64,000 nt of DNA from PKWO01 sp036384915 (GCA_036384915.1 DASVLJ010000030.1:1-64000), one strand, 5' to 3'. Shown: positions 26,354-35,958, numbered from the stretch's first letter. The notes: generated by a model not told the origin, from the letters alone. A program made the numbers and translations.

Positions 26354-28525
26354 TTAGTAGTTGGGTTTCTTGAGCTTGGACTCGAAGGTCATCAAGCCGG
26401 CGCTGATCAGCTCCGGTGCAATGCCGAGCGCCCAGGTGGCGGCGACGGCGGCCATCACCGCGGTCGGCGCGATGCCCTTGGCATGCTTGAGCAAAGACAG
26501 CGGCAGCGAGGCCGACTCCTCGGTCCCCGTGGCCAGGACGATATTGTCGCCCTGCAGGTAGACCACGCGTTCGCCGGTTGCGCGGTGCGCGGCCAGCACC
26601 TCGGCCTCGCCGGACGCGCCATAGAAGATCACCTTGCCGTCGCACAGTTCGGCGAGCTCGACCACGGCGGGATCGTCCCCGTTCAGCACCGCCACGCCGT
26701 CGGGCAGCACCACGTCGATCTGCGTGCGCATGACCTTGTACATGTCGCCCGGCTCGTCGATGTAAAACTCTTTTAATTCTTCATGGCCCAGCATGTCGGT
26801 CACTACGCCGACCGAGCACTTGTCATACACCAGGCCTTCGGCCAGGATCATGCGTGCGCCATTCTCGAACACGGCGGCTTCGACCGAACGGTTGATCAAG
26901 AGACGTTGTCCGGCATCCCAGTTGACGCAATTGCGCTTTTCCACCTGGCGATTGTCGAGATACAGCCCGTCGCTGCAAACCAGGCCGACATGCTTGCCGG
27001 TAGCCTGGATTAGCCAGGAGGTCATGCGTGCGATCAGGTTGTTACCCTGGGAACCGGCCACGCCGACGATGGGAATGCGGCCATTCTGCCCCGGCCCGAA
27101 CAAGTGTTCCATGATGGCCGGGCCAATGGCGCGCGGTACGCCGCCTGCGGGCTTCAAATGCGCCAGCAAGCCGGGGCTGGCATTGACTTCGATCACGGCA
27201 CATCGCTGCTCGTTGATCGGTTTCGATACGTCTTCCAGCACCATGTCGACGCCGGCGATGTCGAGGCCGACGATTCGTGCCGCCAGCGCGGCCTTGGCCG
27301 CGACGGTCGGATGCACCTTGTCGGTCACGTCGAAAGCCACGTTGCCGTTACGCTGGATCAGCACCTTCTGGCCTGCGGCGGGCACCGAGTACGCCGTCAT
27401 GCCCTGGCGCTCAAGTTCGAGAATGATCTCGGCGCCGACTTCGGGCGCTATCGTGTTCAACGGCGAATCTTCGGTTGTGCCGCGGCGCGGGTCGGTATTG
27501 ATCTGTTCGTCGACCAGCTTGATGATATTCGATGCGCCGTCGCCGGTAACCCACGCGGTTTCGCCTGCGGCGGCGGCAACCACGTTCTTGCCCACGACGA
27601 GCAGGCGATGCTCGGTGCCGGCGATGTATTTTTCCACCATTACGCCGCTGCCCTTGCGGTCGGCCAGATGATAGGCGGCTTCGATTTCTTCGCGTGTCTT
27701 CAGATCGAGCGAGACGCCGCGGCCGTGGTTGCCGTCATAAGGCTTCACGACGACAGGCAGGCCGATATCCTCGGCCGCGTCCCATGCATCGGCCGGATTG
27801 TCGACCATGCGGCCTTCGGGAACGGGCACGCCGCACGACTGCAACAGGGATTTGGTCAAATCCTTGTCGCTGGCAATGCCTTCGGCAATCGCGCTGGTTT
27901 CGTCGGTTTCGGCGGTCCAGATACGGCGCTGGCGCGCGCCATGGCCAAGCTGGACCAAATTGCCGTCGGTCAGACGGATCGAGGGAATCTTGCGGTCAGT
28001 GGCCGCGTCGACAATGTGCGAGGTGGATGGCCCGAGCAGGTAAGAGTCGGCCAGGTCGGTCAATTCGGCCAGGTGCTGCTTCAAATCGAAAGGTTTGTCT
28101 TCGATCGCCGCCATCAGAAGATCGCGGCCCAGGGAGAAGGCGGCACGGCCGACCTTTTCCTGGCGCGTGCGGAATGCCATTTTGTAGACGCCGCGTACCG
28201 AGGTGCTGCGCGTCTTGCCGAAGCCGGTGCGCATCCCGGCCAGGTTTTGCAATTCCAGCACCACGTGTTCCAGGATATGCCCGGCCCACGTTCCCTCCTC
28301 CAGCCGTTCGAGGAAACCACCGCGTTCGCCGACGCCGCAGCGGTGCTCGATCAGGCCGGGCAGCCAGGCGGTCAGTCTTTCGTACAAACCGGGAATCTTG
28401 TTGGAAGGGAAGTCTTCGAGTTCGCCGATGTCGAGCCAGGTTTCGAGGACAGGACGGTAGGTCCAGATGTTCGGGCCGCGCAGATGCATCACGCGCAGCA
28501 CCTCGATGTCTTTCTTCTTGGTCAT
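26354..28525 (-). CDS. Cyanophycin synthetase paralogue, C-terminally truncated (CphA')
   Basis: A 723-residue paralogue of the neighbouring CphA (starts MTKKKDIEVLRVMHLRGPNIW). The N-terminal and ATP-grasp domains are complete (VVVKPYDGNHGRGV). In the Mur-ligase part the P-loop reads GSQGNNL (491-497) instead of GTNGKTT, losing the ATP-binding Lys and Thr, and the protein stops where CphA's Mur C-terminal domain begins, about 145 residues short. It should therefore add only one of the two residue types, or work on a preformed beta-Asp-Arg dipeptide, as described for the truncated cyanobacterial CphA2. Paralogues called CphA' are known beside cphA in Burkholderiales. It is the first gene of the operon. 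Confidence 0.92.
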   Translation of the reverse strand: MTKKKDIEVLRVMHLRGPNIWTYRPVLETWLDIGELEDFPSNKIPGLYERLTAWLPGLIEHRCGVGERGGFLERLEEGTWAGHILEHVVLELQNLAGMRTGFGKTRSTSVRGVYKMAFRTRQEKVGRAAFSLGRDLLMAAIEDKPFDLKQHLAELTDLADSYLLGPSTSHIVDAATDRKIPSIRLTDGNLVQLGHGARQRRIWTAETDETSAIAEGIASDKDLTKSLLQSCGVPVPEGRMVDNPADAWDAAEDIGLPVVVKPYDGNHGRGVSLDLKTREEIEAAYHLADRKGSGVMVEKYIAGTEHRLLVVGKNVVAAAAGETAWVTGDGASNIIKLVDEQINTDPRRGTTEDSPLNTIAPEVGAEIILELERQGMTAYSVPAAGQKVLIQRNGNVAFDVTDKVHPTVAAKAALAARIVGLDIAGVDMVLEDVSKPINEQRCAVIEVNASPGLLAHLKPAGGVPRAIGPAIMEHLFGPGQNGRIPIVGVAGSQGNNLIARMTSWLIQATGKHVGLVCSDGLYLDNRQVEKRNCVNWDAGQRLLINRSVEAAVFENGARMILAEGLVYDKCSVGVVTDMLGHEELKEFYIDEPGDMYKVMRTQIDVVLPDGVAVLNGDDPAVVELAELCDGKVIFYGASGEAEVLAAHRATGERVVYLQGDNIVLATGTEESASLPLSLLKHAKGIAPTAVMAAVAATWALGIAPELISAGLMTFESKLKKPNY

Positions 28526-28899
28526 GTTTCCAGTTTCTGTCTATTCGGCCCGGGTATTGTGCCTACCCCTTTTTGGGCCAACCCCAATGTGTCATATGCG
28601 CTGTTGGCCGCGCATTTTTCCCGCGCTGTTTCACTTCAGTGGCTTGTCTGTTTGTTATCGACAGGCCTTGGCGGGGTGACGAGCCGGCCCTGAATCCGGG
28701 CTTCCTGTATACTCATGTCCGCGCCTTTATCTTGTGTTGTTCCCTGCCGGAGCGCGTCAAACATGGCACTTCCGAGAGAATACCGCAATTTGTTGCTTCC
28801 GTGATTCGTTGCTCTTAGTCAAAATACGGACTTTTATCGATGGCTTAATATAATGAACGCCATCTAGCCATAATTACAATTTAATCCGCTCCGCACCAC
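28526..28899. other. Divergent promoter region between cphA' and the ABC exporter
   Basis: A 374-bp stretch with no gene; the longest tempting frames are short and lack ribosome binding sites. It must hold the leftward cphA' promoter and the rightward exporter promoter. The last 90 bases are AT-rich, with a perfect TATAAT at 28849. I see no clear operator. Confidence 0.55.
28849..28854 (+). promoter_or_regulatory. Probable -10 box of the exporter gene
   Basis: A perfect TATAAT lies 45 bases before the exporter start codon in AT-rich sequence. No good -35 hexamer stands at 16-18 bases upstream, so an activator or an extended contact may be needed. Confidence 0.35.
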
Positions 28900-31167
28900 A
28901 TGACACAGCCTCGCCCCGCCACCGATTCCACACTTGCCGACATACCGGAAACCTGGCGCGCAGAAGTCGAAAAGCAGCTCGTTGCAGGAGAGAACGTCGT
29001 AACCTCGGTTGAGGTTGACCTGGACGCCAAATTACACTTTTCCCGCGGCCTCGTTGTGTTGACGGAGCGCCGCATTGTAGCGCGCGCGCCGGGTGAAACG
29101 GCCTGGAAGGCATGGGAAGTCCAGCCGCAACTGCAGTTGAAGCATCACGACCATGCCGGCGTGGGCCACCTGGAACTCTCGGACGACAGCGGCCGCTTGG
29201 CGGTGTGGCGTTTCACGCTGGGCCACAACCTGCTGGCGATCCGCCTTCTCGACCAGTACGTACTGCGCCGCGAAAGCCAAGTCAGCGGCAAGCCGATCGA
29301 GCGCGAGGAAGGCGACTTTTGCCCCAGTTGCAAGGCGCCGCTTGAGCCGGACCAGGATGAATGCCCGGTTTGCAAAAAAGTCATCCATACCCCGCCGTCG
29401 ACCTGGACCCTGTTGCGGTTGTGGCGTTTCGCCAGGCCCTACAACTCGCAGATCGCGGCAGGATTTGCCCTGACCCTGCTCGGCACGGCGGCCAACATGG
29501 TCACGCCCTACCTGACCAAGCCGCTGACCGACAATGTATTGATTCCTTATCAAAACGGCCAGCACGTCGATCCCATGCTCGTGGTCAAGTATTTGGGCTT
29601 GTTGGTTGGTTCGGCTACGCTGGCCTGGGCACTGGGTTGGGCCAAGACCTATATCATGGCCCTGGTGTCGGAGCGTATCGGCGCCGACTTGCGCACGACG
29701 ACGTACGAACACCTGCTGCGCATGTCGCTGGAATACTTCGGCGGCAAGCGTACCGGCGACCTGATGTCGCGCATCGGCAGCGAAAGTGACCGCATCTGCG
29801 TGTTTCTGTCGCTACATTTGCTCGATTTTGCCACTGACGTCTTGATGATCATGATGACGACGGTGATGCTGTTCTCCCTGAACGGCAAGCTTGCCATCGT
29901 CACTTTGCTGCCCCTGCCCTTCATCGCCTGGATGATTCATGTCGTGCGCGACAAGTTGCGCACCGGTTTCGAACGCATCGACCGGGTTTGGTCTGAAGTC
30001 ACCAACGTGTTGGCCGATACCATCCCCGGCATACGCGTGGTCAAAGCCTTTGCCCAGGAATCGCGCGAAGCGACGCGCTTCCGCGAAGCCAACCGGCACA
30101 ATCTGGCCGTCAACGACCGGCTGAACAAGACCTGGTCGCTGTTTTCACCGAGCGTGTCTTTCCTCACCGAACTCGGCTTGCTCGTGGTTTGGGGTTTCGG
30201 CATCTGGCTGATCGCCGACGGGAAGATCTCGGTTGGCACCCTGACGGCATCGATCGCCTACATCAGCCGTTTCTATGGCCGGCTCGATTCGATGAGCCGT
30301 ATCGTGTCCGTGACGCAGAAATCCGCTTCGGCCGCCAAGCGCATTTTCGACATTCTCGACCACGTATCGAGCGTGCCGGAACCGGCCAACCCGGTGCATT
30401 TGGAAAAGATCGAAGGCCGCATCGAATTGCGTGAAGTCGGGTTCCGTTACGGCAACCGCGCCGTCAACCGCGGCATCAGCCTCTCCATCGCCCCGGGCGA
30501 GATGGTCGGCCTGGTCGGCCACAGCGGATCGGGCAAGAGCACGCTGGTCAACCTGATCTGCCGTTTCTACGACGTGGCCGAGGGCTCGATCCGCGTCGAC
30601 GGCGTCGATATCCGCTCGTTGCCGCTGTCCAAATACCGCAGCAATATCGGACTGGTGCTGCAGGAACCTTTCCTGTTCTTCGGCACGATCGCGGAAAACA
30701 TCGCCTACGGCAAGCCTGATGCGACACGCGCCGAGATCATCGCGGCGGCGCGAGCGGCCCACGCCCACGAATTCATCTTGCGCCTGCCGCAAGGCTACGA
30801 TTCCATGGTCGGCGAGCGCGGCCAGGGCTTGTCCGGCGGCGAACGCCAGCGTATATCGATCGCCCGCGCCCTCTTGATCGACCCGCGCATCCTGATCCTC
30901 GACGAGGCGACTTCGTCGGTCGATTCCGAAACCGAAAAGGAAATCCAGAAAGCGCTGGAAAACCTGGTGCAAGGCCGCACCACGATTGCCATTGCGCACC
31001 GGCTCTCCACGCTCAATATGGCCGATCGCCTGGTGGTGCTGGACCGCGGCCAGGTGGTCGAGGAAGGCCCGCACGACGAACTCATGGCGCGCGAAGGCGC
31101 CTACTACCGCCTTTATCAGGCGCAAGCGCGCAATGTCGACCGCGATATGGACGACAGCGAGGAATAA
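28900..31167 (+). CDS. Cyanophycin-associated ABC exporter with N-terminal zinc ribbon
   Basis: A 755-residue half-transporter (permease and ATPase fused). Residues 1-135 form a soluble beta-rich domain, then a four-Cys zinc ribbon, C141/C144 and C155/C158 (CPSC...CPVC). Six membrane helices (about 175-460) of the type IV exporter fold follow, then the ATPase with Walker A GHSGSGKS (540-547), signature LSGGERQR and Walker B ILILDEAT. It should work as a homodimer in the inner membrane. The N-terminal soluble and zinc-ribbon extension is not part of ordinary exporters. ABC proteins of this kind are known beside cphA in Burkholderiales, but I know of no established substrate. Its stop overlaps the DUF1854 start. 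Confidence 0.88.
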   Translation: MTQPRPATDSTLADIPETWRAEVEKQLVAGENVVTSVEVDLDAKLHFSRGLVVLTERRIVARAPGETAWKAWEVQPQLQLKHHDHAGVGHLELSDDSGRLAVWRFTLGHNLLAIRLLDQYVLRRESQVSGKPIEREEGDFCPSCKAPLEPDQDECPVCKKVIHTPPSTWTLLRLWRFARPYNSQIAAGFALTLLGTAANMVTPYLTKPLTDNVLIPYQNGQHVDPMLVVKYLGLLVGSATLAWALGWAKTYIMALVSERIGADLRTTTYEHLLRMSLEYFGGKRTGDLMSRIGSESDRICVFLSLHLLDFATDVLMIMMTTVMLFSLNGKLAIVTLLPLPFIAWMIHVVRDKLRTGFERIDRVWSEVTNVLADTIPGIRVVKAFAQESREATRFREANRHNLAVNDRLNKTWSLFSPSVSFLTELGLLVVWGFGIWLIADGKISVGTLTASIAYISRFYGRLDSMSRIVSVTQKSASAAKRIFDILDHVSSVPEPANPVHLEKIEGRIELREVGFRYGNRAVNRGISLSIAPGEMVGLVGHSGSGKSTLVNLICRFYDVAEGSIRVDGVDIRSLPLSKYRSNIGLVLQEPFLFFGTIAENIAYGKPDATRAEIIAAARAAHAHEFILRLPQGYDSMVGERGQGLSGGERQRISIARALLIDPRILILDEATSSVDSETEKEIQKALENLVQGRTTIAIAHRLSTLNMADRLVVLDRGQVVEEGPHDELMAREGAYYRLYQAQARNVDRDMDDSEE

Positions 31168-31640
31168 TGCCGATGACGACCACCGATTTCCAACTGATAC
31201 GCAACAGCTTCGGCCGCCTGGTCCTGACGGCGGATGGCGAAACGCACGAGAACGTCGAGCCCGTCCGTGCTTTCCCGGTGCAGACGCCCTCCGAAGGCAT
31301 AGGTATGGTTTGCCCGGACGGGCGCGAAGTCGCATGGATCGAGAAGTTGAGCGATCTGGCGCCTGATACTCGCGCCCTGGTAGAAGAGGAATTGCAAACC
31401 CATGAATTCATGCCGGAAGTCTCGCGCATTACCGCCGTCACGAGTTTCGCCACGCCCTGCACCTGGAGTGTCGACACCGACCGCGGCAAAACCGAATTTG
31501 TGCTGCGCGGCGAAGAAGACATCCGCCGCATCGGCCGCAACATGCTCTTGATCGCGGATACGCACGGGATCCACTTCCTGATCCGCGACATGGCGGGCAT
31601 GGACCGCCATAGCCGCAAGATACTGGACCGCTTTCTTTAA
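31167..31640 (+). CDS. DUF1854 protein, cyanophycin-locus partner
   Basis: A 157-residue protein of the DUF1854 family, which is repeatedly found with the cyanophycin-associated ABC transporter. It has no signal peptide, membrane helix or catalytic motif I can name; the sequence is a compact alpha/beta domain with IRRIGRNMLLIADTHGIHFLIRD near the C-terminus. It starts within the exporter's stop codon (TAATG), so the two are made in proportion and probably act together. Its stop overlaps the 3' end of the convergent MATE gene by four bases. Function is unknown; the association with cyanophycin is from conserved context. Confidence 0.85.
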   Translation: MPMTTTDFQLIRNSFGRLVLTADGETHENVEPVRAFPVQTPSEGIGMVCPDGREVAWIEKLSDLAPDTRALVEEELQTHEFMPEVSRITAVTSFATPCTWSVDTDRGKTEFVLRGEEDIRRIGRNMLLIADTHGIHFLIRDMAGMDRHSRKILDRFL

Positions 31641-33037
31641 ACTGGAATCTTTTCCGCTATCTTGCGCAGCGAGATGTGGTTCAAGAACCAGACGAGAGAG
31701 AACGCGGCCACCGTCAGGCCGACCGCAAGCCCGATCCAGAAGCCCTGGGCCGCCATTGGCCGGGCTGGATGCCAGGGCATCCATTGCGGCGCGAGGCCCA
31801 GCAGGCAACCAAGCGGCAGCGAGCAGCCCCAGAACGACAGCAAATGGATCAGCATGGGGGCGCGCGTCACCTTGTAGCCGCGGATCGCGCTGGCGGCAGC
31901 CACCTGGGTTGAATCGGATAGCTGGAAGATCGCGGCGAACAGCAGCAACTCCACCGTCACGGCTTGCACGGCCGGATCCGTCGTGTAAGCCGCTGCAATA
32001 AGGTAGCGGCAGGATGCGATAAAGCAGGCCGACAACACGCCGAAAGAAAGCGACATCCCGACGCCGACCCAGGCGGCGAAGCGCGCCCGTACCGCATCGC
32101 CCTCGCCTGCGGCATGGCCGACGCGCGTGATCAAGCCGATGCCGAAGGACAAAGGCACCATGAACACGAGCGAGATGAAGTTCAATGCAATCTGGTTGGC
32201 CGCCATCGGCACCACGCCGAAACGCGCCACCAGGAAACAGACCGCCGAAAACGCACTGGCCTCCGCCAGGAAGGTCACGCCGATCGGCCAGCCGAGCTTC
32301 AGCATGGCGCCTATTTCCTTGCTGTTCGGCCCTTCCCAATGCGTAAAAGGATAGGTTTCGCGGTAAGCCGGCGACACGCGCATCCACCATAGCATGGCGC
32401 CCAGCATGAGCCAGCATCCGCTTGCGGTGGCGACGGCGCAACCAACCGCCCCCAATTGCGGCAAACCGAAATGGCCATAGACCAGTAGCCAGTTGACAAC
32501 TATGTTGTAAGCCAGACCGCCCAGTGCAATCAGCATCATCGGCTTGGTCTGGTGGATGCTGGTGCTGTAGCCATACAAGCTGCGATATGCGGTGAAAGCC
32601 GGCAAGCCGAAGCTGATCACGTGCACGAAGGTGGTGGCCTTGTCGTGCACGGCGGGATCAAGGTCGAGCACGTCGAACAGATAGGTGCCGAGATTGGCGA
32701 CGATGAAGGCAGCAATGCCGATACCTGCGGCCTTCCACTGCGCCTGCCTGACAACGTGCGGCACGCGCGCGACGTTGCCGGCACCCATTTCGTGCGCCAC
32801 CACGGCATTGATTGCCATGATCACCCCCATCACGGTCACGATCACAATGGCCCAGATCGAGGCGCCCAGCGATACCGACGCCAGATCGCCGGCGCTGACG
32901 TGGCCGGTCATGGCGACGTCGGATACGCCCATGCCTACCGTGGCAAGCTGGCCGACCAGCATGGGCCAGGCCAATTGCCATAGCGAGCGCATTTCGGCGG
33001 CAATTGCCGGCAAGCGGACTTTGTGGGAATGCAACAT
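31637..33037 (-). CDS. MATE-family multidrug/metabolite exporter
   Basis: A 466-residue inner-membrane protein with about 12 hydrophobic helices of the MatE fold (two related six-helix halves). The N-terminal half has WPMLVGQLATVGMGVSDVAMTG, typical of NorM-like members, which export cationic compounds with Na+ or H+ exchange. The ATG at 33037 was chosen because it places a short cytoplasmic tail before helix 1; an upstream extension is Arg-rich and unlikely. It is convergent with the DUF1854 gene and about 95 bases beyond the AsmA gene on the same strand. Substrate unknown. Confidence 0.9.
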   Translation of the reverse strand: MLHSHKVRLPAIAAEMRSLWQLAWPMLVGQLATVGMGVSDVAMTGHVSAGDLASVSLGASIWAIVIVTVMGVIMAINAVVAHEMGAGNVARVPHVVRQAQWKAAGIGIAAFIVANLGTYLFDVLDLDPAVHDKATTFVHVISFGLPAFTAYRSLYGYSTSIHQTKPMMLIALGGLAYNIVVNWLLVYGHFGLPQLGAVGCAVATASGCWLMLGAMLWWMRVSPAYRETYPFTHWEGPNSKEIGAMLKLGWPIGVTFLAEASAFSAVCFLVARFGVVPMAANQIALNFISLVFMVPLSFGIGLITRVGHAAGEGDAVRARFAAWVGVGMSLSFGVLSACFIASCRYLIAAAYTTDPAVQAVTVELLLFAAIFQLSDSTQVAAASAIRGYKVTRAPMLIHLLSFWGCSLPLGCLLGLAPQWMPWHPARPMAAQGFWIGLAVGLTVAAFSLVWFLNHISLRKIAEKIPV

Positions 33038-33132
33038 GAGGGATGCGGTACGAAAGACGAAACGGGACGATCCGCCATTGTACCGGAACGAGGCAAGCCT
33101 AAGCGAGGGCCGTCTTGCGTGACGCCGCATGG

Positions 33133-35154
33133 CTATCGCTTAAGCGGCGCCTCGATTTTCGGTTTGACTTCGGCTTCACGCATCGCCTTGGCGCAATCGC
33201 TGTCCTTGTCGGGGCCGACGTCGACCAGCGGCAGGAGCGCCGCCGCTGGCGTCAGTACGCCCAGCGCGATGGCGCCGCCGGTACGCAGTGCCAGCTTGCC
33301 CCGATCCACGTCAACGTGGGGATCGGCGAAGGTGCCGTCCACGTAGACCGGTGTGCGTAGCGATATCAGGCGGAATTTCTTGTTTTCCGGCTGCACGACC
33401 AAGTCGAGAGATTCCTTGGCCAGGTTCACCGAGCCGCCTACGCCTATGCGTGTTTCGTCGGTGTCGACCAGGAAGTTATGCGTCTGCATCAAGCCGTGCG
33501 TCACAACGAAATCGCCAGCCACGCAATTGAGCTTCACTTGCGAATCGCCGAACAGCTTGACCAGCAGGATATTGATCACGTTGAGTCCGGATTCCTCCAG
33601 CAGGAGTTTGCTGACCGTGCCCTGATTCACCAGCAGCTTGATTTCGCCACTGGAAGTGCCCAGGAGCCCGGCCACCGAGTCCCCGTCGGCATTGAGTTTG
33701 GCATCGCCATTGATTTCGCCGAGGCTCGTCTGCATCGGCTTGAAATCCGGCATCAGCTTGTTCAACTTCAAATGGCGCGCCGAGAGGTCCATGTCGGCCT
33801 TGATCTCGCTGCCGTTGCCATTCAGCTTGACGTTCGAAGTCAGGCGTCCGTCGGCCACGCCGAACTGCAGCGGCAGAAGCGAGAGCGTGCCGTCGCGCAG
33901 CACGATGTGCGTGACCAGATTGTCCAGCGGCAGCTTCTTCTCCGTGACGATCTTGCGCCCCGTGAACGATACGTCCGCATCGATGGCGCGCCAGCGATCG
34001 AACTTGAAGCTCGCCGTCGGCAGCACCTTGCCGTTGGCAACAACGCTCTTGCCGCTTGCTACTTCGATCTCGCGCGGCTTGTCGGCCCCGACCACCGGAC
34101 CGAGGTCCTTGAAGCGCAACAGATTGGAAATCAGCGTACCTTCGAGCAGCGGACGCGAGCGGTCGTGCTCCCCGGCCGATTCATAGTGCATGCTGCCGGA
34201 CAAGTCGCTGTCGCCGACACGCCCGGTAAAGCGATCGTATTCCCACACGCCGCCGCGCTTATCCAGTGTGCCGGTCAAATGGCCCTGCGTGGCAAACGGC
34301 GGCGTATCGGGCAGCGTGATGCCGGTCAGCGGAAACAGGTCGGCCATGCTGCCGCCTGAGAGTTTCATGTGCAGGTCGAGCGCCGCGAGATCGGTCGGCC
34401 TGGTCAGTGTGCCCTTCAGGTCGACGCTGGTCTTGCCGACCTTCATGGAGGCTTCCAGCGGGTATGGCACCGCGCGCTCGAGGGCTTGCATGCCGCCGGC
34501 TTTGCCTTGCCCCTTGATGTCGGCCTTGTTGAAGCTGCCGTCGATCTTCCACAGGAAACCATAGCCTTCCGGCCCGCCGTCGTCCATCGTATCGAACGTG
34601 GCGTGGGCAACAAGTTTTTTCGGCTCATCCCGCAACTCGACGTGGCCGTCATTGATGACGATCTTGTGCACGGCGAGGTGCCAAAGCGAGGGGCCGCTGC
34701 CGAGGTCGAGCGTCCAATTGTTGGCACCGCCGGCATTACGCATCAGGCTGGCTTGCGGGTGGTCGAGCACCAGCGCGGGCAGTGTGATCCGCCGGTCGAA
34801 CAGGCCTGCCGGATCGACCGAGAATGCGATCCTGTCGACGGCGGCAAAATTGGCGCCCGCCTCCGTTCGCATCGCATCCGGATTGGCCAGTGTCACATCT
34901 TGCATTTCGACGTGCGGCCAGGGCACGTAGGCGCGCCAGCCGGGCAAATCCGCATCGCGCGACCAGGTCACGGCGAGCGGGCCGTTGATGGAAAACCGAC
35001 GGTGCAGCTTGGCGCTGACCGCGTTGTTGATTTCCGGCCGCGCGCGGCTCCAGTCGTAGTAATAGATGAAGGCCGCGCAACCCGCGAGCAGAAAAATCAA
35101 ACCGAAAACGAGGCCGGCTATGCCAAGGGAAATTGTTTTTGCTTTGCGCATCAT
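33133..35154 (-). CDS. AsmA-family envelope protein
   Basis: A 673-residue protein with one N-terminal membrane anchor (about 7-33) and a long periplasmic beta-rich body. The AsmA signature regions are present: an N-terminal domain with LPGWRAYVPWPHVEMQDV, and a C-terminal AsmA domain with GEINGDAKLNADGDSVAGLL followed by repeated short beta strands. AsmA-like proteins are bridge-type proteins implicated in phospholipid movement to the outer membrane. Two adjacent Met codons could start it (35154 or 35151). It is divergent from the small gene at 35414. Which AsmA subtype it belongs to is not clear from sequence alone. Confidence 0.85.
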   Translation of the reverse strand: MMRKAKTISLGIAGLVFGLIFLLAGCAAFIYYYDWSRARPEINNAVSAKLHRRFSINGPLAVTWSRDADLPGWRAYVPWPHVEMQDVTLANPDAMRTEAGANFAAVDRIAFSVDPAGLFDRRITLPALVLDHPQASLMRNAGGANNWTLDLGSGPSLWHLAVHKIVINDGHVELRDEPKKLVAHATFDTMDDGGPEGYGFLWKIDGSFNKADIKGQGKAGGMQALERAVPYPLEASMKVGKTSVDLKGTLTRPTDLAALDLHMKLSGGSMADLFPLTGITLPDTPPFATQGHLTGTLDKRGGVWEYDRFTGRVGDSDLSGSMHYESAGEHDRSRPLLEGTLISNLLRFKDLGPVVGADKPREIEVASGKSVVANGKVLPTASFKFDRWRAIDADVSFTGRKIVTEKKLPLDNLVTHIVLRDGTLSLLPLQFGVADGRLTSNVKLNGNGSEIKADMDLSARHLKLNKLMPDFKPMQTSLGEINGDAKLNADGDSVAGLLGTSSGEIKLLVNQGTVSKLLLEESGLNVINILLVKLFGDSQVKLNCVAGDFVVTHGLMQTHNFLVDTDETRIGVGGSVNLAKESLDLVVQPENKKFRLISLRTPVYVDGTFADPHVDVDRGKLALRTGGAIALGVLTPAAALLPLVDVGPDKDSDCAKAMREAEVKPKIEAPLKR

Positions 35155-35413
35155 GGCTTATCTCTTGGTGCGGCGCGAACCGCCGTGTTCCCACGGGAAG
35201 CGATGTGTTTAGGTGTGACAGGTGGCGCAGAAAATAATTCCTTAACGGTATGGAAATGGCATGAAAATTGACTTCAGTCACAAATCTTGGAAAACCGTGC
35301 GGGAACCCGGCGGATTAAATTGAATCCGAGTAATGGATGGCCCGGTGCGCGTTTGCCTGCGACGTGTCATCATGTCCTTGGCGGCAACAACCATGTGGAT
35401 GGAAGGAATGATG

Positions 35414-35629
35414 ATGGCAAGCACAACCTATTACCTGCTCCGATCCAAGAATTCGGCCGTTGGCGACGGCGCTTATCTCGGCGTGGACGGCGAAGGCAAG
35501 CCGGCCTTGGTGGCAACCCACCTCGAGGGCCGCAGATTTCCCAGCATCGAACTGGCTGAGCAGGTTGCCCAGGACGTGAACGAGCAATTCGGCGGCTTGG
35601 AAATCGAGGTTCGCAATACCGCCGACTAG
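35414..35629 (+). CDS. Small conserved-looking hypothetical protein
   Basis: A 71-residue acidic, soluble protein. Three ATG codons follow one another at 35408-35416; the third is preferred because GGAAGGA then sits 6 bases upstream. It starts MASTTYYLLRSKNSAVGDG and ends EIEVRNTAD, with a predicted beta-alpha-beta pattern. I do not recognise a family. Good codon use and the strong ribosome binding site support a real gene. It is divergent from the AsmA gene and followed by a 9-bp stem-loop at 35645. Confidence 0.6.
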   Translation: MASTTYYLLRSKNSAVGDGAYLGVDGEGKPALVATHLEGRRFPSIELAEQVAQDVNEQFGGLEIEVRNTAD

Positions 35630-35958
35630 GCATCGACAATCACACAGTCGGCGAAAAACAACAGCGCCGACTGGCGTTCACCGCAACCTTCAGTCCAATT
35701 CCCCACTGTAGACCGGCCAAATTCGGCTTGACTTCCGGTAGCGATGGTATGTTATTCAACTTGACACACCGTTGCTGCGTGAATCAAGTATGACAATCGC
35801 AAGAAATGCTATATGATTCTTTTATGCAACACTTGTGAATTTGCACACTAGCATTATCCTCGCGGATATTTTTTAATTGCTGGATTGGCTAAAATGGAAC
35901 CGGTGCAGCCCGGCCGCAGGTCGCACCCTTGGATTCATTGGCTTTCGGAGCGATGTGA
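35630..35958. other. Upstream region of the T6SS regulatory genes
   Basis: A 329-bp gap with no gene. It starts with a perfect 9-bp inverted repeat (35645-35673) and becomes AT-rich at 35740-35880, where the tagH promoter is expected. I cannot single out a clean -35/-10 pair. Confidence 0.5.
35645..35673. repeat. Inverted repeat 16 bases after the small gene
   Basis: CAGTCGGCG at 35645-35653 is the perfect reverse complement of CGCCGACTG at 35665-35673, with an A-rich 11-base loop. There is no T tract after it, so it is not a standard intrinsic terminator; it may protect the 3' end of the mRNA or be a protein site. Confidence 0.55.

Noticed and set aside
28764..28805. 13-codon frame before the ABC exporter as a leader peptide
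   Set aside because: It has no ribosome binding site and lies upstream of the only -10 box seen.
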